A DNA stretch of 14,471 nt, taken from the NCBI GenBank assembly GCA_050331475.1, contig JBHJGU010000150.1, positions 1-14,471 on the forward strand, written 5' to 3'. The position numbers and the translations under genes were made by a program. This document shows positions 1-6,086 of the stretch, one piece after another (positions within the stretch are counted from its first letter, which is position 1; the number at the start of each line of letters is the position of its first letter). The DNA is from JBHJGU01 sp050331475. Lineage in GTDB: Bacteria > Pseudomonadota > Alphaproteobacteria > Caulobacterales > Maricaulaceae. The notes beneath the pieces were generated by a model that saw only the letters and a program-made list of their open reading frames with translations, was not told the DNA's origin and did no database searches.

Positions 1-7
1 CCACGTC

Positions 8-57
8 AGATGGGGCGCAGCCAAAGCGCGAAAGCGGGATGCGTTGCGGCCCCATCT
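8..57. repeat. 9-bp inverted repeat upstream of the bacteriocin island
   Basis: Bases 8-16 (agatggggc) are perfectly complementary to bases 49-57 (gccccatct), separated by 32 bases. This could be the stem of a terminator or leader structure belonging to something left of the window, but there is no T-tract after it and the loop is long. It is the only structure I see before the first repeat block. Confidence 0.25.
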
Positions 58-77
58 CGCTTGGGAGTCTGTTTGGG

Positions 78-172
78 ACAAAGTACCGGGCCGCTTTTTT
101 CTGATCGCGAAAGGAGCGAATAATGCGAGACTTAACATTGGGCGAAATGGATGTGGTCAGTGGGGGATGCGT
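78..172 (+). repeat. Duplicated 5'-UTR/leader block, copy 1
   Basis: This 95-bp block matches 1067-1161 with a single difference (C158 versus G1147, silent in a Val codon). It contains 45 bases upstream of the start codon, including an AAAGGAG ribosome binding site (110-116, 6 bases before ATG 123) and a T6 stretch. It also contains the first 50 coding bases, which encode the whole double-glycine leader plus Cys-Val. Identity stops abruptly at both edges. The block therefore looks like a conserved expression and export module that has been copied while the cargo region diverged. Confidence 0.95.
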
Positions 173-632
173 CAATGTCGAGGTGCAAACCTTGGACGCC
201 GAGGGTCGGGTGATCGGAACGTCGCAGCAAAGCGTGGGCTGTAATTCAGGGGTCAGTGGCGGCGGCGGATTCGGGTTTGGCGGTTCAGGCCCTGTCGGCA
301 ATGGAGGATTTGGATCCCCCGGCTTTAACGGCGGTGGCGGTTTTACAGCTTCGGACGCGGTTGATGACGCCATTGGATTTGTTCCTCCTCAAGCATCCGT
401 TATGCCGGGATCAGCGCAGGTTGTGCATTCAATGAATAATTTACCGAACGCTGTCGACGCTGTCGGCAATGCCGCGCATAACGCCTTAGATATTAATAAT
501 AACGGAATTTTGGTTGATGAGGCGGTCTTCGGGCTTGGTCTTGCGGCGGCACTATCTCCAGTCAATGCCGTAGTGCGTGGCGCCAGCGTTGCGGTACCTG
601 TTCTCTCTTACTTCGGAGAATCGGGGGAATAG
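123..632 (+). CDS. Double-glycine-leader bacteriocin-like precursor peptide 1
   Basis: This is a 169-residue secreted-peptide precursor. Residues 1-15 form a double-glycine leader (LTLGEMDVVSGG), of the kind cut after GG by peptidase C39-type ABC exporters in class II bacteriocins and microcins. The predicted mature part starts at Cys16 and has a second Cys at 40. A Gly/Phe-rich stretch follows (about 44-74), then a polar region and a hydrophobic small-residue segment (about 134-161). Residues 123-133 (DINNNGILVDE) loosely resemble a calcium loop, but this is weak. The start is secured by AAAGGAG 6 bases upstream. A hairpin and a small membrane-protein gene follow, as expected for a toxin-immunity pair. 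The leader class is clear. Toxicity and target are inferred, and the long mature part is unusual for a classical bacteriocin. Confidence 0.8.
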   Translation: MRDLTLGEMDVVSGGCVNVEVQTLDAEGRVIGTSQQSVGCNSGVSGGGGFGFGGSGPVGNGGFGSPGFNGGGGFTASDAVDDAIGFVPPQASVMPGSAQVVHSMNNLPNAVDAVGNAAHNALDINNNGILVDEAVFGLGLAAALSPVNAVVRGASVAVPVLSYFGESGE

Positions 633-641
633 CTAATAGAC

Positions 642-667
642 GGAGCAGCCCACGTGGCTGCTCCTTT
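642..667 (+). terminator. Intercistronic hairpin after precursor 1
   Basis: A perfect 9-bp stem (ggagcagcc/ggctgctcc, 642-650 and 656-664) encloses a 5-base loop and is followed by only three T. It sits between the precursor stop (632) and the Shine-Dalgarno GGAG (675-678) of the next gene. It may attenuate transcription or cap the 3' end of the precursor message so that the downstream gene is expressed at a lower level. The short T run makes full termination doubtful. Confidence 0.6.
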
Positions 668-684
668 CTACTGTGGAGAAAATC

Positions 685-984
685 ATGGCGAGCATCAGAA
701 ATTTTCGAATTATATTGGCTTGTTGTATAATTACTTTCTTTATCCTCGGTTTAATTTATTCCTCTCAGCTTTACAGTAAATATTTTATGTTCTATATAAC
801 TATATTTTGGTTCATAATTCTGGGTTTAGAATTTTTATCTGTGCATACGGATATATTGAAATTTCCGAATTTAGAAAGAGAAAATTTACGGCGTTATTTT
901 GTAGTTATGATTCGAGCAGGGGCTGCTTTTTTCGGCGGTGTAGTTACACATAAATACTTATTAACTCTAGATGGTTTTTTATAG
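685..984 (+). CDS. Small three-helix membrane protein, putative immunity protein A
   Basis: The product is 99 residues. I chose ATG 685 over an upstream in-frame GTG at 673 because GGAG at 675-678 is correctly spaced for ATG 685 and overlaps the GTG region. Hydrophobic segments at about residues 8-27, 33-52 and 76-95 suggest three membrane helices, with a basic/acidic loop between the second and third. The gene is visibly AT-rich against GC-rich neighbours, a sign of transfer. Its place directly behind a double-glycine precursor and hairpin fits a bacteriocin immunity gene, but I recognise no specific family, so that role is inferred from position and topology. Another small membrane protein function remains possible. 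Confidence 0.6.
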   Translation: MASIRNFRIILACCIITFFILGLIYSSQLYSKYFMFYITIFWFIILGLEFLSVHTDILKFPNLERENLRRYFVVMIRAGAAFFGGVVTHKYLLTLDGFL

Positions 985-1036
985 TTTGTACATTCGTCTT
1001 AGTAATTACACTATATTGCTTATAGATGGCTGCGCA

Positions 1037-1066
1037 TTGATTTATTTGAACTCTATCGCGTTTATT
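1037..1066 (+). promoter_or_regulatory. Candidate sigma-70-type promoter for precursor 2
   Basis: TTGATT (1037-1042) and TTTATT (1061-1066) are separated by 18 bases in an AT-rich stretch just before the second repeat block. Each hexamer matches the consensus at about four of six positions. The location is reasonable, but AT-rich DNA produces such matches by chance. Confidence 0.25.
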
Positions 1067-1161
1067 ACAAAGTACCGGGCCGCTTTTTTCTGATCGCGAA
1101 AGGAGCGAATAATGCGAGACTTAACATTGGGCGAAATGGATGTGGTGAGTGGGGGATGCGT
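1067..1161 (+). repeat. Duplicated 5'-UTR/leader block, copy 2
   Basis: This is the second copy of the 95-bp block at 78-172, with one substitution. It carries the same 45-base untranslated region, AAAGGAG ribosome binding site and leader codons through Cys16. Its preservation next to divergent cargo suggests either recent duplication or selection for shared expression and export signals. Confidence 0.95.
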
Positions 1162-1571
1162 TATTGCGACTTCGGGTTCAGTCAATTCCGAGGGCGAATG
1201 GATCGGCGCGCCGAACACAACGTTAATTTGCCCCGAAGATAGTGGTCCAGGCAGCTTTGGCTCCGGCGGTTTTATGGGCAGCGTTGCGGGTGGCGGCGGA
1301 AACGGCTTCGGAGGCGGCGGCGAACCCACGCCAGGCTCGCGCGCCTCGATCGAAGCGGAAGACGGTCCAGAGTTTGACATTAGGCAAGTTGTTGATCGTG
1401 CGTTGGCGGGGGGTAACGGGCCTCGTCACGTGTTGCGCAGGAGGGGCGGCAACAACGTTTTTTCTTGGCGGGGCCGGTTGTGGTCCGGCGGCCACCTCAC
1501 TAGGAATCGGCGGTTTTTTTGCGGGCGCAGCTCTAGGGGTTCTGACGGAAGTTGAGGATATGATCCCGTAG
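1112..1571 (+). pseudogene. Double-glycine-leader bacteriocin-like precursor 2, frameshifted at a G6 tract
   Basis: The leader is identical to precursor 1 (residues 1-15), followed by Cys16 and Cys40 at the same spacing and a Gly-rich stretch (about 47-70). Read as it stands, the frame continues to 1555 with an Arg-rich tail (147 residues). If one G is removed from the G6 run at 1408-1413, the reading continues ALAGVTGLVTCC and then a Gly/Ala-rich hydrophobic tail with several GxxxG-like spacings, ending at TAG 1569-1571 (152 residues). That tail looks like a genuine bacteriocin C-terminus, and the uncorrected tail does not. The defect may be a true inactivating or phase-variable indel, or a sequencing error. 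A hairpin and a small membrane gene follow, as in cassette 1. Confidence 0.75.
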
Positions 1572-1579
1572 TCATTTAG

Positions 1580-1605
1580 CGCGGGGCTATCGCCCCGCGT
1601 CTTCT
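1580..1605 (+). terminator. Intercistronic hairpin after precursor 2
   Basis: An 8-bp GC-rich stem (cgcggggc/gccccgcg, 1580-1587 and 1592-1599) with a tatc loop is followed by a pyrimidine stretch (tcttctt) rather than a pure T run. It stands between the precursor stop and the AAGGAG (1609-1614) of the next gene, the same arrangement as in cassette 1. Confidence 0.6.
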
Positions 1606-1621
1606 TCGAAGGAGCTGGCAA

Positions 1622-1825
1622 ATGGTCAATAAAAAAATTGTTTTCAGTTTTGTGATATACTCTATGGCGGCGGTGCTAGTGAAAATTTTATTTAATTATA
1701 TTTTTTCGCCGAAAATATTCTCTTTTTTTGACATTATTTTCTGCTTACTCTTAGCCATTCTTGGCAGTAAATACGTAATATTTTCTAAAAAAGGTCGTAT
1801 CTCCAGGCCGGAACCGACGGAATGA
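1622..1825 (+). CDS. Small two-helix membrane protein, putative immunity protein B
   Basis: The product is 67 residues, started at ATG 1622 with AAGGAG at 1609-1614. Hydrophobic segments at about residues 6-28 and 34-54 predict two membrane helices, followed by a short basic and polar tail (KKGRISRPEPTE). The gene is strongly AT-rich. It follows precursor 2 and its hairpin in the same order as in cassette 1, so it is the likely immunity partner of that peptide. I see no clear sequence similarity to protein A apart from size, hydrophobicity and composition. The role is inferred. Confidence 0.55.
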   Translation: MVNKKIVFSFVIYSMAAVLVKILFNYIFSPKIFSFFDIIFCLLLAILGSKYVIFSKKGRISRPEPTE

Positions 1826-1889
1826 TTTGGCGTCATCTCGGTTTGATAAATACTTATACGGTGGAAGTCGTCGATCGTTATTGATTGGG

Positions 1890-1923
1890 TTCGCGCCCTG
1901 ATCACATCAGGGTGCGAATTTTT
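1890..1923 (+). terminator. Rho-independent terminator after cassette 2
   Basis: A 13-bp stem (1890-1902 with 1906-1918, one G-T pair) has a 3-base loop and is followed immediately by five T (1919-1923). This is the strongest terminator in the window. It separates cassette 2 from the small gene at 1941, whose Shine-Dalgarno begins only a few bases after the T-tract. That gene may therefore depend on read-through, or it has kept the hairpin of a lost precursor. Confidence 0.85.
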
Positions 1924-1940
1924 AATTGAAGAGGTGGCGT

Positions 1941-2195
1941 ATGGCTAACTCAGTGGATCAACTGGAGTTTATAAGCTTAATTATGTTATTTCTGATGTTT
2001 TCGAAATGTATGTTCGCATTTATTATGGGGTATGTCCGTCATAATGGAAAAATTTTTGAAATGTTTAAGAAAGAGGCAAAATTCTATGGATTCTATAAGA
2101 GTGCTGATCGATTTGCACGTCGCGCTATTATGGCGCATATTTTAGGACTTTTATTTTCGTCGATCGGTTTGATACAGGTCTTGCCGCATGTCTGA
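1941..2195 (+). CDS. Small membrane protein, putative orphan immunity protein C
   Basis: The product is 84 residues from ATG 1941. A GAGG-containing site lies just upstream, and an in-frame TTG at 1926 is a poorer start. Hydrophobic segments at about residues 10-31 and 64-82 flank a basic central loop with several Lys, Arg and aromatic residues. It is AT-rich like the two preceding membrane genes and, like them, sits right behind a hairpin, but there is no precursor gene in front of it. It may be an orphan immunity gene left after loss of its peptide, or an unrelated small membrane protein. I recognise no family. Confidence 0.5.
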   Translation: MANSVDQLEFISLIMLFLMFSKCMFAFIMGYVRHNGKIFEMFKKEAKFYGFYKSADRFARRAIMAHILGLLFSSIGLIQVLPHV

Positions 2196-2247
2196 TAACC
2201 AAATAGCCGGCTTTTAAAATAGCGGTCTAATTAAGCGCTGCGTTAGG

Positions 2248-2271
2248 TGTTCAGTCGCGGGAAGTGCCGGG
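2248..2271. repeat. Left terminal inverted repeat of the IS481-family element
   Basis: It begins TGTTCAGTC and pairs imperfectly (16 of 24) with the right end. Conservation is strongest in the first nine bases, with one mismatch. Confidence 0.75.
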
Positions 2272-2311
2272 TAGGATTGTGGATGAATTGTTTTGGCTGT
2301 TCGGTCTAACA

Positions 2312-3181
2312 TTAATTGGCGTATTCGAAGGCGGTCAGGCCTCCAAGTGTTTTGAGTCGCTTGGCGAAGGTGTAGGCGTTGACGAAGGTTTCGAGGTGCT
2401 CGCGAAGCTGGTCGTTTGACGCGTAGTGATAGCGTTTGACAGTCGCCTCTTTGAGGGTTCGGTTCATGCGTTCGACCTGGCCGTTCGTCCAGGGGTGGCC
2501 GATCTGGGTCAACCTGTGTTCGATCCCGTTTTCCCGGCAGCGCATATCGAACATGTGCGTCATGTATCGCGCCGTCGGCCCGTCGGCGTATCGTGGCGGG
2601 AAGGTGAACTGAATGCCGTTATCGGTCAGCACCGTATGGATTTTGTAGGAACAGGCATCGATCAGAGCCTCCAGGAAAGCTAAGGCCGTCTTGTGATTGG
2701 CCTTGTCTTCAAGTCGGACAAAGACGAATTTTGAGGTTCCGTCGATGGCGACGAACATATGTAGCTTGCCGTCATCCGTGCGCACCTCGGCGATATCGAT
2801 ATGAAAATAGCCGATGGGATAGGGTTTGAAGGCCTTTTTCGGCTCCGCCTGCGTCTTCATGTCCGGCAGCCGAGAGATGCTATGGCGCTGGTAGAGGCGA
2901 TGCAGGCTGGAGCGCGTCAGATGCGGAATGCTGTCCGGCAGCGCGTACAGACAATCATCCAGCGCCAGGAGCGTGTGCTTTCGAAAAGCGACGCGAGCCG
3001 TCTCTTCCTCTGGCGACAAGCTCGTCGAGCGCGGATTTTTCGGACCCATGGGGGCGTCCTCCACGCTCTGACGGGCGCGCCATTTGCGAACGGTCTTCTG
3101 GTTTATTCCGTACTGCTCGGCGAGCTCCGAGACCGAAGCCTTCGATCGCTGTATTGCTTTTCGCACCGCGTACGTGGTCAT
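2312..3181 (-). CDS. IS481-family transposase
   Basis: This DDE transposase moves the surrounding element. From the chosen ATG (3181) it is 289 residues, about the usual family length. Residues 1-38 form a helix-turn-helix (SVSELAEQYGINQKTVRKW). The rve catalytic core follows, with D129 (HIDIAEV), D187 (LTDNGIQF) and E237 (NGQVERMNRTLKEA) all present. No frameshift or stop interrupts it, so it may be active. I chose MTTYAVRKAIQ as the start because the helix-turn-helix begins there. The frame is open upstream to a GTG at 3235, and an ATG at 3223 is also possible, giving up to 307 residues. The family assignment is secure, the exact start is not. Confidence 0.92.
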   Translation of the reverse strand: MTTYAVRKAIQRSKASVSELAEQYGINQKTVRKWRARQSVEDAPMGPKNPRSTSLSPEEETARVAFRKHTLLALDDCLYALPDSIPHLTRSSLHRLYQRHSISRLPDMKTQAEPKKAFKPYPIGYFHIDIAEVRTDDGKLHMFVAIDGTSKFVFVRLEDKANHKTALAFLEALIDACSYKIHTVLTDNGIQFTFPPRYADGPTARYMTHMFDMRCRENGIEHRLTQIGHPWTNGQVERMNRTLKEATVKRYHYASNDQLREHLETFVNAYTFAKRLKTLGGLTAFEYAN

Positions 3182-3246
3182 GGCGCACTCATGTACACCT
3201 TGTCCCACATGCCTTTCCTTCATGATGAACCACACCGTGCGGCGAT

Positions 3247-3270
3247 CCCATCACGCCATGGGACTAAACA
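3247..3270. repeat. Right terminal inverted repeat of the IS481-family element
   Basis: It ends GACTAAACA at 3270. Read inward on the minus strand, it starts TGTTTAGTC and matches the left end at 16 of 24 positions. Confidence 0.75.
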
Positions 3271-3271
3271 C

Positions 3272-4276
3272 CTAGGACTCGGGAACGGTCAGAATGATCT
3301 TGCCTCGCGCCGTGCGGTCGACAAGCCGCGTGAGCGCTTCGCTTGCCTGCTCCAGCGGCCAGGTCTCTTGGATATCGGGGCGGATGGCGCCTTGGGCGTA
3401 AAGCGTGAACAGCGCCGTCATGTTCGCATGGTGTCGGTCCGGCTCCGCCATCAAGTGCGCGCCCCAAAACACGCCGACAATGTCGCATCCTTTCAAGAGC
3501 GGCAGGTTAAGCGGGATCGCCGGTATGCCGGCGGGAAAGCCGATCACCAGATATCGCCCGCGCCACGCGATCGCGCGCAAGGCCGGCTCGGCGTAATCCC
3601 CGCCCACCGGATCAACGATCACATCCGGGCCTTGGCCGCCGCACGCGGTTTTAAGCTGTTTGGAGAGCGCTTTCTGGGCGGCTTTATCCAGTGGACCAGG
3701 GGGATAGACCACCACCTCTTGCGCGCCGGCTTCGCGCGCGGTCGCGGCTTTCGCGTCCGAGGAGACCGCGGCGATCACCGCCGCGCCTCGGGCCTTGGCG
3801 ATTTGGATCGATGCGACGCCAATCCCGCCCGCGCCGCCCAGCACCAGAACCCGCTCGCCCGCCGCCAAGCGACCCCGGTCCACCAGCCCATGCCACATGG
3901 TGGCGTAGGTGAGGACGAGCCCGGCGGCGTGCTCGAACGACATCGCCGCAGGAATTGGCGTCACGCTGGCGGCCGGACAGACCACATGGCTGGCGTAACC
4001 GCCGTAAAGCAGCACAGCCAATACCCGGTCCCCCACGGCGACGGCCTCGACGCCGGGTCCAACCGCTTCGATGACGCCGGCGACTTCGCCGCCGGGCGCG
4101 AACGGCCGCTCCGGCTTGAACTGGTAGCGGTCCGCAATGATTAGCGTGTCCGGAAAATTCACGCCCGCGGCGCGCACCGCAATGCGGACCTCGCCGGGGC
4201 CGGGATCGGGCGTTTCGAGGGTTTCCAGGGACAAGCTGTCCGGACCGCCGGGGCTGCGGCTGAGCATCGCCTTCAT
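3272..4276 (-). CDS. NADPH:quinone oxidoreductase-family protein (zinc-free MDR)
   Basis: The product is 334 residues, the typical length for this medium-chain dehydrogenase/reductase family. It probably transfers hydride from NADPH to a quinone or an enone in the cytoplasm. The N-terminal GroES-like domain covers about residues 1-120, including AAGVNFPDTL at about 37-46. A Rossmann domain follows with the dinucleotide loop VLGGAGGIGVASIQIA (about 145-160) and VIVDPVGG. The catalytic-zinc ligands of alcohol dehydrogenases are absent, supporting a quinone reductase-type enzyme. The C-terminus (GKIILTVPES) looks complete, and the stop codon lies inside the CTAG where the IS inserted, so the protein seems undamaged. 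The substrate cannot be told from the sequence. Confidence 0.9.
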   Translation of the reverse strand: MKAMLSRSPGGPDSLSLETLETPDPGPGEVRIAVRAAGVNFPDTLIIADRYQFKPERPFAPGGEVAGVIEAVGPGVEAVAVGDRVLAVLLYGGYASHVVCPAASVTPIPAAMSFEHAAGLVLTYATMWHGLVDRGRLAAGERVLVLGGAGGIGVASIQIAKARGAAVIAAVSSDAKAATAREAGAQEVVVYPPGPLDKAAQKALSKQLKTACGGQGPDVIVDPVGGDYAEPALRAIAWRGRYLVIGFPAGIPAIPLNLPLLKGCDIVGVFWGAHLMAEPDRHHANMTALFTLYAQGAIRPDIQETWPLEQASEALTRLVDRTARGKIILTVPES

Positions 4277-4352
4277 GGGGGCGCCTTTCTAAGGTTGAAT
4301 GGTCGTCGACAATTTAAGCGGAAGGGGGCGCGGCGCGCGAGCCGCGATGGGC

Positions 4353-5258
4353 ATGACGCAACATCACACGCCAGCGCTGGCGCTGCATGGCGGAGCCGGC
4401 GCGCGACCCGGTCGGGACTACACCCGCGAAGAGGCTCACCTTGCCGATTTGGCCGCCCGAGGCTGGGAGGCGCTGCAATCGGGCGCCGCCGCCTTGGATG
4501 TGGTCGAAACCCTGGTGGCGAACATGGAGGCGTCGGGCCTTTATCTCGCGGGCAAAGGCGCGTGCGCCAACGCCCAAGGCCGATTCGAACTGGACGCTTC
4601 GATCATGGACGGCGCCACGCGCCGCGCGGGGGCCGTGTGTGCCCTTGAAGGGTTTGAAAGCCCGATCCGTGCCGCCCGCGCGGTAATGGAGCAAACGCCC
4701 CATGTCATGCTTGCTGGCGCGGGCGCGTGTGAGTTCGCGCGGTCCGAGGGGCTCGCGACGATCCCTGATCCCGCGGCTTATTACACTCCTTCGGTGCAAG
4801 ATTCTTTGGCGACCGACGCGTTGGGCGTGGGCACTGTGGGCGCGGTCGCTCGGGACGCCCGAGGCCACCTCGCCGCGGCGACGTCTACAGGCGGCGTCAT
4901 CGCAAAACTGCCGGGCCGGGTGGGCGACACCCCGCTCATCGGGGCGGGCACCTGGGCGGATAATCGGGTTGCGGTCAGTTGCACCGGTCAGGGCGAGTTT
5001 TTTATCCGCGCGGCGGTCGCTGCGGACGTGGCCGCTCGGGTCGCTTACGCCGAACTGGGCTTAGGCGAGGCGGCGGCCGGCGCGCTCTTGGACATGCAGC
5101 GCTTGGGCGGGCAAGGCGGGCTGATCGCCGTCGCCGACACGGGCGCCCCCGTGACGCCTTATCTCAGCGCCGGGATGAAACGCGCTTGGATCACGCCCCA
5201 CGGCACGGTGTGCGCGGCGACGTTTGATCCGCCCATGGGCTGCGGCGCGCCGGGGTGA
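4353..5258 (+). CDS. Isoaspartyl peptidase / plant-type L-asparaginase (Ntn hydrolase)
   Basis: This enzyme of the asparaginase-2 family hydrolyses isoaspartyl dipeptides and/or asparagine. It matures by self-cleavage, which exposes an N-terminal threonine. Visible motifs are LALHGGAGARPG near the N-terminus, AGKGACAN, and the cleavage region GVGTVGAVARD, where the Thr of GTVG is the predicted nucleophile. ATSTGG and the substrate-binding GDTPLIGAGTWAD and CTGQGEFFI follow. The length (301 residues from ATG 4353) is normal. Other in-frame starts are ATG 4347 and ATG 4299, the latter with AAGG four bases upstream. I prefer 4353 because family members begin shortly before the HGGAG motif. The gene is divergent from the oxidoreductase and convergent with the chrR-like gene 17 bases downstream. 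Confidence 0.92.
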   Translation: MTQHHTPALALHGGAGARPGRDYTREEAHLADLAARGWEALQSGAAALDVVETLVANMEASGLYLAGKGACANAQGRFELDASIMDGATRRAGAVCALEGFESPIRAARAVMEQTPHVMLAGAGACEFARSEGLATIPDPAAYYTPSVQDSLATDALGVGTVGAVARDARGHLAAATSTGGVIAKLPGRVGDTPLIGAGTWADNRVAVSCTGQGEFFIRAAVAADVAARVAYAELGLGEAAAGALLDMQRLGGQGGLIAVADTGAPVTPYLSAGMKRAWITPHGTVCAATFDPPMGCGAPG

Positions 5259-5275
5259 CGCGACGGGCCCGTGGG

Positions 5276-5947
5276 TTAAAACTTGTTGGGAAACAGCTTC
5301 TGGACCATGCCCAGCATGCCAGAAAACGCCAAGGGAGCGTCCGTCACCGCCAGCACGACGCAGGCATGATCGGGGTCCGCTTTCGGCTGGTGGGTCGTTT
5401 CCTCGCCGACGACGCAAACCTCGCCGGGTCCGAAATGAGCGCCGCCCGCGATGAAACCGCCCTCTAACACCAAGGTGTATTCTTTCCCCCGGTGAGAATG
5501 GGTCGGCGTCGCCCGACCGGCTTCGATGTAAAGGATCTCCGCCTTCATCGCGCCGTCGGTCATGACGGTCATGCGCCGAATGCCCGGCCCGGCCGGGGCC
5601 AGACTTTCCCCTTGCTCCGCCGCCGCCAAGGCCGCGCCGCGCAAGGGTTCAGGAAAGTTCAACAATGTCTGCAGATCGCCGCCGGCGTTCAGGGCGGCGC
5701 TGATATGGTCGTCATCACCTTCAAGCGCAGCGTCAATAGCGGCGAGCACGGCGTCAGCCGAAGCTTGCACAGGCGTTGTCGGATGGGCGTCCAAGAATGC
5801 GCCGCCCAGCGCGTCGGCGATTAGCCGGTCGACCCGCGTTTGCGCGTTTAGCGCCGCCCGGGTGTCGAACATCAACCGCAGCGCGGCGTTGGCTCGGCCC
5901 GACGCGCACGCTTGGGTCAGTTCATCTTCGAATGCGCCTTCAAACAT
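5276..5947 (-). CDS. chrR: ChrR-like cupin anti-sigma factor, divergent N-terminal domain
   Basis: In ECF11 systems ChrR holds the sigma factor inactive until singlet oxygen or related stress. The C-terminal cupin (about residues 120-205) keeps the zinc set seen in ChrR: H150, H152, E156 (THSHRGKE) and H186 (THQP). The N-terminal part (about 5-55, DELTQACASG onward) aligns in pattern with the sigma-binding domain, but the expected HxxxCxxC zinc ligands are missing (DTRAALNAQTR instead). The gene lies downstream of the sigma factor on the same strand. The gap is 139 bases from this ATG, or 82 from an in-frame TTG at 6004 that would add 19 residues. Neither start has a strong ribosome site. The family call is good, anti-sigma activity is inferred. 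Confidence 0.75.
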   Translation of the reverse strand: MFEGAFEDELTQACASGRANAALRLMFDTRAALNAQTRVDRLIADALGGAFLDAHPTTPVQASADAVLAAIDAALEGDDDHISAALNAGGDLQTLLNFPEPLRGAALAAAEQGESLAPAGPGIRRMTVMTDGAMKAEILYIEAGRATPTHSHRGKEYTLVLEGGFIAGGAHFGPGEVCVVGEETTHQPKADPDHACVVLAVTDAPLAFSGMLGMVQKLFPNKF

Positions 5948-6086
5948 GGGTTTGCTCGCGTCCGTCCTCGAATGTGATTTAGCGCCGCAGTCGAGGCGCT
6001 TCAACCTATCCTACCGCTCGACGAAAGGATATTGAGCGATTTCCCGGACCGTCAAGCTGGCGCAACTCAAATCTGTCCAAGGTGAT

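Larger units (their letters stand above)
2248..3270 (-). mobile_element. IS481-family insertion sequence, complete, 1023 bp
   Basis: The ends are TGTTCAGTC (from 2248) and GACTAAACA (to 3270). Read inward, they match at 16 of the first 24 positions. One intact transposase gene fills the element on the minus strand. IS481-type elements are known to favour NCTAGN and to duplicate 6 bp. The right flank 3271-3276 is CCTAGG, a perfect NCTAGN site, while the left flank 2242-2247 is GTTAGG (4 of 6 identical). The right end lies directly against the stop codon of the quinone oxidoreductase gene. Confidence 0.85.

Noticed and set aside
44..244. Short plus-strand frame overlapping precursor 1
   Set aside because: It is out of frame with the conserved double-glycine leader and has no proper ribosome site.
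1223..1621. Minus-strand frames opposite precursor 2
   Set aside because: Pro/Ala/Arg-rich antisense of a Gly-rich coding region. Repeat, leader and ribosome site all support the plus strand.
2203..2216. agccggct followed by T4 as a terminator for immunity-like gene C
   Set aside because: The self-complementary 8-mer has no room for a loop, so a stable stem is unlikely.
2801..4144. Long plus-strand open frame (447 codons) opposite the transposase and oxidoreductase
   Set aside because: It crosses the IS boundary, is rich in Arg, His and Gly, has no recognisable domain, and lies antisense to two well-supported genes. It is a GC-driven shadow.
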